From: Toxotes chatareus
Taxonomy: Eukaryota; Chordata; Actinopteri; Toxotidae
Direction of reading: 5' to 3'
Assembly (NCBI GenBank): GCA_016801885.1
Contig: CM028890.1
Coordinates: 8,734,001 to 8,798,000 of the forward strand
DNA length: 64,000 nucleotides
A program made the translations under genes and the position numbers. The notes beneath the pieces were generated by a model. The model did no database searches and was not told the DNA's origin. It was given only the letters and a program-made list of their open reading frames with translations. Below, one piece after another: positions 15,101 through 25,600 of the stretch. The number at the start of each line of letters is the position of its first letter. Positions within the stretch are counted from its first letter, which is position 1.

Positions 15101-17160
15101 TGAAGAGATTCCAAGGATATTCCAGGTAGGAGGCTCTTTTCTGTCCAGGAGTTGTCTCCAGATTTTTAAATTCACCTCCATCCACGTCTCCTCCTCTACA
15201 TTCACTCCTGCTGTCCCAATATCAGATTTTTGAAGCTCTGCTCTGCCATGGAAATGTGTGTTTTAAGGCAGACTTTCTGACAAGGAGCTCCTTTTCTCTG
15301 TCTGTGTGCAGATTCTGTATGCCAACGAGGGGGAGTGCAGGAAGGAGGCGGACATGGAGACGGTCCCTCAGGGCGACAAGACCAACTGTCTCCCACACAA
15401 AGGCCACGAGTTCATCCCCACGCTATATCACTTCCCTTCAAACTGTGAGGCCTGTGCCAAGCCTCTGTGGCACGTCTTCAAGCCGCCTCCAGCCCTGGAG
15501 TGTCGCCGCTGCCACGTCAAGTGCCACAAGGACCACCTCGACAAAAAGGAGGACGTTATTGCTCCTTGCAAAGGTAACCTGCCAACAGTCTTGTTCTTGT
15601 TGGTCTAAGCTGTGACTGGTGGATAGAATTTTAATATATATTTTCTTTATATATATATTATACTTAAAATGAAGGTACTTTCCAGTGGATGTTGAAGCCC
15701 TAATCTAGAAATGACTGTATAAATGTTGGTGAGATTCACACTCACTCTGGAGGAGTTTGAATTACACAGATTATTTGCTGCTTTCATAGCTTAATATTCC
15801 ATAACTGCTAAAAGTAAAAAATGAAAAATCTATTTTAAGCTACATGCAAGATGTATGCATAAGGCATTTAGCTCTCACTTGTTCTTAATAGTGCATAAAA
15901 TTCAGCTAATGTGGTTTTCAAGATATTTTCAGCACACGTAAACTTTATCATGAAGTAGAAATCTAACAAAGATGGATAAGCCCATCAACTGAGAATTAAT
16001 CTGTAAAGAATGAAGTTAATCATAAGGTTCTAGCTCTTTAAATGTCTCTTGGTCGAACAAAGCAAGCTGTTGAAATATGCCAGTTGGGCTTGGTAAAATT
16101 GTGATGACCTTTTTTCACTATATATTAACAACTTCTAGACCAAACAAATAATTGACTGATCAAGAAGATATCAGGTTCATTAATCAATAATGAAAAGAAT
16201 CCTTAGTTGCAGCCTTACATCCTGGAAATGCAGGCTACTTTGGTGTCATATTTCTAACCATGATCTGATGCCATCCTCTACAGTAAATTACGACGTGACC
16301 TCTGCCCGGGACATGCTCCTGCTGGCCCTGACCCAAGAAGAGCAGAAGAAATGGATCGGCCACCTTGGAAAGAAGATTCCCAAGACCCCACCATCTACAT
16401 TTTCAAGAGCTTCTCCTCGTTCTATGTCCACCCGCTCTGGACCAAACCAGTCCTTCCGCAGGAACCCTAAAAGCAATACAGGAAAGCTGAGGTAATTTTT
16501 GGTCTAATAAATATATAGTTTTCTTTTTTTCCGTCACTAGTGTTCAAATAGCTATGGCTAACTGCATGACCTACAATAAGGCACTGTAATATTGTTTTAA
16601 GCAGTAAATGAGGGTGTGCTGCAGTCAGAAGTTTTATTTTATCCCATCTGGTGGGCTGAGATGTGGTCAAGTCAGTCACATGACCTGCTGTTTGTCTCCT
16701 GTGTTGTAGCAGAGCGCAGTCCAGCCTCCAAGCAGCAGACACAACATCCAGCACTTGTTGACAGGAACTTCTTCAGAAAGTGTTGATGTGTTTTTTAGAC
16801 TTTTGTCTACAGCTTCAAACTTGTCTATTTATTAATTGTGTAACTGGGTGTTTCTAACACGAGACACTTCCTGGTTGGTTGGTTGGTTGGTTGACTCCTG
16901 GGCTCTTTCCAGTTGACACTTGGGATGCTCATTTTTCTAATTGGCACTAATGTGTTATTGGGTTCAGTAACTAACTTATAATGGTCCACATTAAGGACTT
17001 TTTACAATGCCTGTCAAACATGATGCAAAGGTGTTAATGGTGTTGCAGTGCCTGTAAACACGCTTTTCTGTTGTATGTTGACTTAAACTGGGTTACTAAC
17101 CAGGGTTATGGTATTGTCTTCTTTTACTGGACACCTGTCTCTATTCTTTCTTTCAGCTAA
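224..17160 (+). CDS. rock1: Rho-associated protein kinase 1, coding exons 2 to last (5' partial)
   Basis: AGC-family serine/threonine kinase activated by GTP-bound RhoA. It phosphorylates myosin phosphatase and myosin light chain to raise actomyosin contractility, in cytoplasm and at membranes. I read 32 coding exons totalling 4002 nt (1333 residues plus stop); with the missing first exon (about 31 residues in human) the protein would be near 1364, against 1354 in human ROCK1. Order: N-terminal extension, kinase, AGC tail, long coiled coil, Rho-binding segment, split PH domain with inserted C1 domain. It is ROCK1 rather than ROCK2: the caspase site DETD is present (codons 12786-12797), the end reads GKLS (human GKTS), and usp14 and thoc1, on the same human chromosome as ROCK1, lie alongside. 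Bases 1-223 are the end of intron 1. All splice sites are GT-AG and the frame closes across every junction. Exon coordinates are in the next three entries. Confidence 0.97.
6588..12810 (+). other. rock1: rock1 exons for coiled coil and Rho-binding segment
   Basis: Exons: 6588-6660, 6784-6872, 7194-7242, 7489-7624, 8074-8165, 8268-8514, 8985-9091, 9263-9413, 10156-10316, 10444-10628, 11231-11300, 11385-11488, 11693-11858, 12011-12104, 12190-12278, 12365-12556, 12645-12810. They encode a continuous heptad-rich, Glu/Lys/Gln/Leu-rich rod that dimerises the kinase. The stretch MRELQDQLEAEQYFS (exon 11231) and ERTLKTQAVNKLAEIMNRKD (12190/12365 junction) match the conserved Shroom- and Rho-binding parts of vertebrate ROCKs. 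The last exon ends with SLQTDETDSNTA. DETD is the human ROCK1 caspase-3 cleavage motif, whose cutting releases a constitutively active kinase; here P1' is Ser instead of human Gly. The acceptor of exon 9263 has an unusual tract of 13 C. Confidence 0.94.
6905..6990. repeat. degenerate Tc1-like transposon tip in rock1 intron
   Basis: The sequence CAGTGCATTCAGAAAGTA and the following TCAGACCCCTT resemble the terminal inverted repeat of a very common fish Tc1/mariner family. Only one decayed end is visible, with no transposase. Called from memory of the consensus, so family assignment is tentative. Confidence 0.4.
14623..16491 (+). other. rock1: rock1 exons for split PH domain with C1 insert
   Basis: Exons: 14623-14693, 14835-14923, 15047-15125, 15312-15573, 16284-16491. 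The PH domain starts at EGWLSIPNRANIKRYGWKKQ and continues with YVVVSSKKILFYNDEQ and LFHVRPVTQGDVYRAE. Exon 15312 holds a complete C1 zinc finger (HEFIPTLYHF, CEAC, CRRCHVKCHKDH, APCK: all His and Cys ligands present). Exon 16284 resumes the PH domain with YDVTSARDMLLLAL and the basic C-terminal tail KKIPKTPP. In human ROCK1 this C-terminal module binds membrane lipid and folds back to inhibit the kinase. The upstream intron 12811-14622 is the second longest of the gene and shows no other coding signal. Confidence 0.94.
16710..16761 (+). other. rock1: candidate alternative last exon of rock1
   Basis: After the donor at 16491/16492 (phase 2) an acceptor ending TTGTTGTAG lies at 16701-16709. 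Splicing here would add SRAQSSLQAADTTSSTC and stop at 16759-16761, instead of the single Ser plus stop from the exon at 17157. The acceptor looks usable and the phase fits, but I have no transcript evidence. The conserved vertebrate ending corresponds to the downstream exon, so this would be a minor or fish-specific isoform if real. Confidence 0.35.
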
Positions 17161-18700
17161 CCATCTGAACCGTTCCTCACCTTCAAAAACGGAGTAACCT
17201 TTATCACAATGAAAAATTCATTAAAAAGAAAAAAAATATATCGATAAATAACCAGCGCTGGAAAATTGCAACACATGGCATGACACAAGGCATGGTGGAC
17301 ATTAAGAGGCTGATACACCCCCCACCCGCCGCCTTTCTTCAAGAGAACACCATTGTCCAACATCATCAAACTTGCAGCTCTCCATTTCTACCAGAAGATG
17401 GCACACTTGTCTTGAACTTAACATGGACAGTGCAGCCACTTAGAGGGACTCATGTCATGGAGCCATTCTGTGTTTTATATTATATGACAGTTCTGATGGA
17501 AACAGGAAGGTGAAAGGGGGTTTTGCTGGGACTCCTGCAAGTATGTTTTCAGTTAAAGGTACTGTCATACAGGGATTTCAGATCTGCAGTGGGTAGTTGT
17601 GTCTCAGGGGTGGAAAATGAATATTTGTTTTGTAATTTCTTCCCCCACCTGACAGATGCTCAAGCTAAACGCAAGCATACTTCTGTTTCCAGCTACAAAA
17701 AAAAAAAAAAAAATGACTGATGCCTTCGTCTAATGTCTTTGGCCTTTCTGCCTTTATTCTTATCACTCTGCAAGTCACTTATCAGGTTTGGAACAGAGTA
17801 TTGGGACACAAGTATTAGATGTTTTGAGTATTGAGTGAGGAGCATGCAAGATCATCATTTAAATCTATGCATTATTTTTATTATTATAATTATTTTTATT
17901 GCTCCAAGCCATACGGAATATTCCATTGTAATGGCATATAGGAGTCCTAAAACTTTTTTTTTTTTTTTTTGTTTATTTGGTACATTGTAATTTTTTTCTT
18001 GTATTTTTTTTTTTTTTTTGTAATGTATTGCCTTACATTGATTCATAGATAAATGGTTCAAAAGGAAAACATTAAGTTAACAAATGTAAAACTGCACTGT
18101 TTGAATTGTAAATTATTTGTAGAAGACTAAACAGGTGTAGCATTTGGCCCACCTAGTGCCTTAACGTTTGGATATTGATTTTACTGCCATATCTGTTTGT
18201 TTGTTTATTTTTTTTCTCCAAAACAAGAAAAATCTTAACTCTTCCATCATTTTTAAGAAATTGACACATATTTGTGGTTTCATCTGAACTTTCTCTGGTT
18301 TGAGTATATAAAATATATATATATTAGATTACCTCTTTATGGACACATTGCAATAGAGTTAGCGTGTCAAAACAAAGTCCCCAGACTCGGTTCATATCAT
18401 GACAAATTTTGGGATGGTGTACTTAAAGCAAGCCTACCTGTGTCAGTGATTGTCCTTGTTAACATTTACAAGTTGTGTCTAACACGGTAATGTCCCATTA
18501 ATGCAGACCCCCCCACGGTGTATATAATAAGAGAGACATAAGGATTATGGAATACCTCCGCAATCTTTTCATTTGTAACTTTTTGTTCAGTTAAAAAAAG
18601 CACTGGAACTATGATCTACTCTTGTCTTGGATAATTTGCATGGTTAACTGCATTGGAGTCCGCACTGATGGATATGTCAATAAACATATCTTTATCATTT
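17157..18700 (+). other. rock1: rock1 terminal exon and 3' UTR
   Basis: The last coding exon contributes only 4 nt before the stop (C completing a Ser codon, then TAA at 17158-17160), after an acceptor TTTCAG. The following 1.5 kb is AT-rich with long A and T runs (for example around 17698-17713 and 17949-17970) and no coding signal, as expected of a long 3' UTR. The end is set by the AATAAA at 18679-18684. Confidence 0.7.
18679..18684 (+). terminator. candidate polyadenylation signal of rock1
   Basis: AATAAA followed within about 40 bases by T/GT-rich sequence, about 1.5 kb after the rock1 stop. It is the clearest canonical signal before the intergenic region; earlier cleavage sites cannot be excluded. 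Confidence 0.5.
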
Positions 18701-18943
18701 ATTGTATACTTGTTTTCACTGCTGATACGCATCATTGTGTATTTTTATCAGTCTATACATGGAACCATCCCAGAACTATATCACTGATGAGGCAAAGTGT
18801 TAACTGCACCCAGGACTCAGAAAGTTGCAGACTTACTGTGTACCAGCTGGTTAGCAGTGATTTGGATGAGAACTGGGATTATGTAGCGCAGAAGCACATT
18901 ATCTAATTTGTTAAGGGCCTTAAGGTGGGTTCTGTTTAATTTT

Positions 18944-19195
18944 CTAAACTTGGAGCCAAGTCTGAAGAGGTTTCATTTGCCAAAATCTGATTCTAAGACC
19001 CATCACTTCGGTTTTGTGTTTAAACATTGCATATTCAAACGACTTAGTGTTGAATGAGATGACCACGCAGGTAATAGGCCAGGCCAGGTAATATTCCAGC
19101 TTGGAAGAACTACATTCTGCACAGTGGGAGAAACAGGGAGCTTCATAGGGGTCCAGCAGCTTATTCTTTCCCTTGGGACCATCTAGCAGGTTCAT
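18944..19195 (-). other. unidentified ORF, possible exon or pseudogene fragment
   Basis: An 83-residue open frame beginning MNLLDGPKGKNKLLDPYEAP, with a Cys/His group CFSHCAEC and a hydrophobic stretch LEYYLAWPITCVVISF. Codon choice looks gene-like, unlike the surrounding AT-rich DNA. It has no adjoining exon that I can recognise, and an in-frame stop lies just before it. It ends beside the hAT-like left terminus. It could be a decayed exon, an exon of a gene otherwise outside the window, or chance. I do not recognise the family. The rest of 18701-19234 shows nothing. Confidence 0.2.
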
Positions 19196-19257
19196 CCATT
19201 CGTGGATGCATCAATGACAGAATACACCGGCATTCAGGGGCGGGCTGGCCATCGGGA

Positions 19258-19278
19258 GGTTCGGGAGGTTTCCCGAAC
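19258..19278. repeat. subterminal hairpin of the hAT-like left end
   Basis: GGTTCGGGA and TCCCGAAC face each other around a 3- to 4-base loop, followed at once by a second G/C-rich near-palindrome (GGCCGG ... CCGGCC, to about 19300). Subterminal hairpins of this sort are common in hAT ends. Confidence 0.5.
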
Positions 19279-19603
19279 GGCCGGTCTGTTCCCGGCCGGT
19301 GGTCGGAACGTTTTTTCACCCTATAAAATGCAGCATCAGTGCACCGCAGCAGGTTTTCCTCGCAGCCGCAGGTGGCACAGAGTGGAACGTAACCAAATGG
19401 GGAGTTGTAGGTTTCAGCAGTGAGGATCACTTCCGCGTTCGCGTTTCTCGGCTGCCGCTGGGGCCTGGCTACAGAAGTGAGCAATTCTACGTTGACCCCC
19501 ATGTTAAAATAGAACACTTTACAGCCTAAAAAAAAATATTTACAGCCTGGAACATTTTTTGTTTTTGGTCTCTATTGATCAGGGACTAGCTGGTGGGCGG
19601 GCT

Positions 19604-22600
19604 GCCTTACCCCCGTATACCGTTTTTAATGACATTTTGAGGTCAAAAAATTTTTTGACTTTTTTTGGCCGATTTTGACGCCTTACTATACTATGACGTT
19701 TTTTATGACATTTTATGACATTTTGAAATCAAAAAAATTTTTGACTTATGACATTTTGAGGTAAAAATTTTTTTTGACTTTTTTGGGCCGATTTTGACGG
19801 CTTACTATACTATGACGTTTTTTATGACATTTTGAGGTCAAAAATTTTTTTTTGACTTTTTTGGGCCGATTTTGACGGCTTACTATACTATGACGTTTTT
19901 TATGACATTTTGAGGTCAAAAATTTTTTTTTGACTTTTTTTGGCCGATTTTGACGCCTGACTATACTATGACGTTTTTTATGACATTTTGAGGTCAAAAA
20001 AAAATTTGACTTTTTTTGGCCGATTTTGACGCCTAACTATACTATGACGTTTTTTATGACATTTTGAGGTCAAAAAAAATTTTGACTTTTTTTGGCCGAT
20101 TTTGACGCCTTACTATGACGTTTTTTATGACAGTTGGAGGTAAAAAAATTTTTTGACTTTTTTTGGCCGATTTTGATGCCTTACTATACTATGACGTTTT
20201 TCATGACATTTTGAGGTCAAAAAAAATTTGGACTTTTTTTTTTGCCAATTTTGACGCCTTACTATACTATGACGTTTTTTATGACATTTTGAGGTCAAAA
20301 AATTTTTTGACTTTTTTTGGCCGATTTTGATGCCTTACTATACTATGACGTTTTTTATGAAAAAAAAATTCCAAATTTTTTTTTGACTTTTTCTGGCCGA
20401 TTTTGACGCCTTACTATACTATGACGTTTTTTATGACATTTTGAGGTCAAAAAAATTTTGGACTTTATTTGGCCGATTTTGACGCCTTACTATACTATGA
20501 TGTTTTTTATGACATTTTGAGGTCAAAAAATTTTTTGACTTTTTTTGGCCGATTTTGACGCCTTACTATACTATGACGTTTTTTATGACATTTTGAGATC
20601 AAAAATAATTTTTGACTTTTTTTGGCCAATTTTGACGCCTTACTATACTATCATGTTTTTTATGACATTTTGAGATCAAAAAAAAATTTTGAATTTTTTT
20701 TGGCCGATTTTGACGCCTTACTATACTATGACGTTTTTTACGACATTTTGAGGTCAAAAAAATTTTTGACTTTTTTTGGCCGATTTTGAGGCCTTACTAT
20801 AGTATGACGTTTTTTTATGAAAAAAGAGTCCAGAAAGAATTTTGACTTTTTTTGGCCGATTTTGACGCCTTACTATACTATGACGTTTTTTATGAAAAAA
20901 AAGTCCAAAAAAATTTTTGACTTTTTTTGGCCGATTTTGATGCCTTACTATACCATGACGTTTTCTATGACATTTTGAGGTTAAAAAAATTTTGACTTTT
21001 TTTGGCCGATTTTGACGCCTTACTATACTATGACGTTTTTTATGACATTTTGAGGTCAAAAGAAATTTTGACGTTTTTTGGCCGATTTTGACGCCTTACT
21101 ATACTATGACGTTTTTTATGACATTTTGAGGTCAAAAAATTTTTTGACTTTTTTTGGCTGATTTTGACGCCTAACTATACTATGACGTTTTTTATGACAT
21201 TTTGAGGTCAAAAAATTTTTTGACTTTTTTTGGCCGATTTTGACGCCTTACTATACCATTATGATGTTTTTTATGAAAAAAAGTCCAAAAATTGTTTGAC
21301 TTTTTTTGGCCGATTTTGACGCCTTACTATACTATGACGTTTTTTATGACATTTTGAGGTCAACAAATTTTTTGACTTTTTTTGGCTGATATTGATGCCT
21401 TACTATACTATGACGTTTTTTTTTTTATGACATTTTATGACATTTTGAGGTCAAAAAAAATTTTGATTTTTTTTGGCCGATTTTGACGCCTTACTATACT
21501 ATGACGTTTTTTATGAAAAAAAAGTCCAAAAAAAAATTTGACTGTTTTTGGCCGATTTTGATGCCTTACTATACTATGACGTTTTTTATGACATTTTGAG
21601 GTCAAAAAAAATTTTGACTTTTTTTGGCCGATTTTGACGCCTTACTATACTATGACATTTTGAGATCAAAAAAATTTTTGACTTTTTTTGGCCGATTTTG
21701 ACGCCTTACTATACTATCATGTTTTTTATGACATTTTGAGATCAAAAAAATTTTTGAATTTTTTTGGCCGATTTTGACGCCTAACTATACTATGACGTTT
21801 TTTATGACATTTTGAGGTCAAAAAATTTTTTGACTTTTTTTGGCCGATTTTGACGCCTTACTATACTATGACGTTTTTTTATGAAAAAAAAGTCCAAAAA
21901 ATTGTTTGACTTTTTTTGGCCGATTTTGACGCCTTACTATACTATGACGTTTTTTATGACATTTTGAGGTCAACAAATTTTTTGACTTTTTTTGGCTGAT
22001 ATTGATGCCTTACTATACTATGACGTTTTTTTTTTTTTTTATGACATTTTATGACATTTTGAGGTCAAAAATTTTGAGGTCAAAAATTTTTTTTTTTTGG
22101 CCGATTTTGACGCCTTACTATACTATGACGTTTTTTATGAAAAAAAAGTCCAAAAAAAAATTTGACTGTTTTTGGCCGATTTTGATGCCTTACTATACTA
22201 TGACGTTTTTTATGACATTTTGAGGTCAAAAAAATTTTTGACTTTTTTTGGCCGATTTTGACGCCTTACTATACTATGACATTTTGAGATAAAAAAAATT
22301 TTTGACTTTTTTTGGCCGATTTTGACGCCTTACTATACTATCATGTTTTTTATGACATTTTGAGATCAAAAAAAATTTTTGAATTTTTTTGGCCGATTTT
22401 GACGCCTTACTATACTATGACGTTTTTTATGACATTTTGAGGTCAAAAAAAATTTTGACTTTTTTTGGCCGATTTTGATGCCTTACTATAGTATGACGTG
22501 TTTTTATGAAAAAAAAGTCCAGAAATAATTTTGACTTTTTTTGGCCGATTTTGACGCCTTACTATACTATGACGTTTTTTATGACATTTTGAGGTCAAAA

Positions 22601-25600
22601 AAAATTTTGACTTTTTTTTTGAGGTCAAAAAAATTTTGACTTTTTTTGGCCGATTTTGACGCCTTACTATACCATGACGTTTTTTATGACATTTTGAGGT
22701 CAAAAAATTTTTTGACTTTTTTTGGCCGATTTGATGCCTTACTATAGTATGACGTTTTTTATGAAAAAAAAGTCCAGAAAAAATTTTGACTTTTTTTGGC
22801 CGATTTTGACGTCTTACTATACTATGATGTTTTTTATGACATTTTGAGGTCAAAAATTTTTTTGACTTTTTTTGGCCGATATTGAAGCCTTACTATACCA
22901 TGACGTTTTTTATGACATTTTGAGGTCAAAAATTTTTTTGACTTTTTTTGGCCTATTTTGACGCCTTACTATACTATGACGTTTTTTATGACATTTTGAG
23001 GTCAAAAATTTTTCTGACTTTTTTTGGCCGATTTTGACGCTTTACTATACTATGATGTTTTTTATGACATTTTGAGGTCAAAAAATTTTTTGACTTTTTT
23101 TGGCCAATTTTGACGCCTTACTATACTATGACATTTTGAGATCAAAAAATTTTTTGACTTTTTTTGGCCGATTTTGACGCCTTACTATACTATGACGTTT
23201 TTTATGACATTTTGAGGTCAAAAAATTTTTTGAATTTTTTTGGCCAATTTTGACGCCTTACTATACTATGACGTTTTTTATGAAAAAAAAGTCCAAAAAA
23301 AAATTTGACTGTTTTTGGCCGATTTTGATGCCTTACTATACTATGACGTTTTTTATGACATTTTGAGGTCAAAAAAATTTTGACTTTTTTTGGCCGATTT
23401 TGACGCCTTACTATACTATGACATTTTGAGATCAAAAAAATTTTTGACTTTTTTTGGCCGATTTTGACGCCTTACTATACTATCATGTTTTTTATGACAT
23501 TTTGAGATCAAAAAAAATTTTTGAATTTTTTTGGCCGATTTTGACGCCTTACTATACTATGACGTTTTTTATGACATTTTGAGGTCAAAAAAAATTTTGA
23601 CTTTTTTTGGCCGATTTTGATGCCTTAATATAGTATGACGTGTTTTTATGAAAAAAAAGTCCAGAAATAATTTTGACTTTTTTTGGCCGATTTTGACGCC
23701 TTACTATACTATGACGTTTTTTATGACATTTTGAGGTCAAAAAAATTTTGACTTTTTTTGGCCGATTTTGACGCCTTACTATACTATGACGTTTTTTATG
23801 ACATTTTGAGGTCAAAAAAATTTTGACTTTTTTTGGCCGATTTTGACGCCTTACTATACCATGACGTTTTTTATGACATTTTGAGGTCAAAAAATTTTTT
23901 GACTTTTTTTGGCCGATTTGATGCCTTACTATAGTATGATGTTTTTTATGAAAAAAAAGTCCAGAAAAAATTTTGACTTTTTTTGGCCGATTTTGACGTC
24001 TTACTATACTATGATGTTTTTTATGACATTTTGAGGTCAAAAATTTTTTTGACTTTTTTTGGCCGATATTGAAGCCTTACTATACCATGACGTTTTTTAT
24101 GACATTTTGAGGTCAAAAATTTTTTTGACTTTTTTTGGCCTATTTTGACGCCCTTACTATACTATGCGTTTTTTATGACATTTTGAGGTCAAAAAAAAAT
24201 TTTTGAATTTTTTTGGCCGATTTTGACGCCTTACTATACTATGACGTTTTTTATGACATTTTGAGGTCAAAAAGTTTTTGACTTTTTTTGGCCGATTTTG
24301 ATGCCTTACTATAATATGACGTTTTTTATGAAAAAAAAGTCCAGAAAAATTTTTGACTTTTTTTGGCCGATTTTGACGCCTTACTATACTATGACGTTTT
24401 TTATGACATTTTGAGGTCAAAAAAATTTTTGACTTTTTTTGGCCGATTTTGACGTCTTACTATACTATGACGTTTTTTATGACATTTCGAGGTCAAAAAA
24501 ATGTTTTATTTTTTTTGCCGATTTTGACGCCTTACTATACTATGACGTTTTTTATGACATTTTGAGGTCAAAAAATTTTTTCACTATTTTTGTCCGATTT
24601 TGACGCCTTACTATACTATGACGTTTTTTATGAAAAAAAAGTCCAAAAAAATTTTTGACTTTTTTTGGCCGATTTTGATGCCTTACTATACCATGACGTT
24701 TTTTATGACATTTTGAGGTCAAAAAATTTTTGACTTTTTTTGGCCGATTTTGACGCCTTACTATACGATGACGTTTTTTTAATGACATTTTATGACATTT
24801 TGAGGTCAAAAATTTTTTTGACTTTTTTTGGCCGATTTTGACGCCTTACTATACTATGACGTTTTTTATGACATTTTATGACATTTTGAGGTCAAAAACA
24901 ATTTTGACTTTTTTTGGCCGATTTTGACCCCTTACTATACTATGACGTTTTTTATGACATGTTGAGGTCAAAAGAAATTTTGACGTTTTTTGGCCGATTT
25001 TGACGCCTTACTATACTATGATGTTTTTTATGACATTTTGAGGTCAAATTTTTTTTTGACTTTTTTGGCCGATTTTGACGCCTTACTATACTATGACGTT
25101 TTTTATGACATTTTGAGGTCAAAAATTTTTGACTTTTTTGGCCGATTTTGACGCCTTTACTATACTATGACGTTTTTTATGACATTTTGAGGTCAAAAAA
25201 TTTTTTGACTTTTTTGGCCGATTTTGACGCCTTACTATACTATGACGTTTTTTATGACATTTTGAGGTCAAAAAATTTTTTGACTTTTTTGGCCGATTTT
25301 GATGCCTTACTATACTATGACGTTTTTTTTTTTTTATGACATTTTAACATTTTGAGGTCAAAATTTTTTGACTTTTTTGGCCGATTTTGATGCCTTACTA
25401 TACTATGACGTTTTTTATGACATTTTGAGGTCAAAATTTTTTTGACTTTTTTGGCCGATTTTGACGCCTTACTATACTATACGTTTTTTATGACATTTTG
25501 AGATCAAAAAATTTTTGACTTTTTTGGCCGATTTTGACGCGCTTTACTATACTATCATGTTTTTTATGACATTTTGAGATCAAAAAAATTTTTGAATTTT

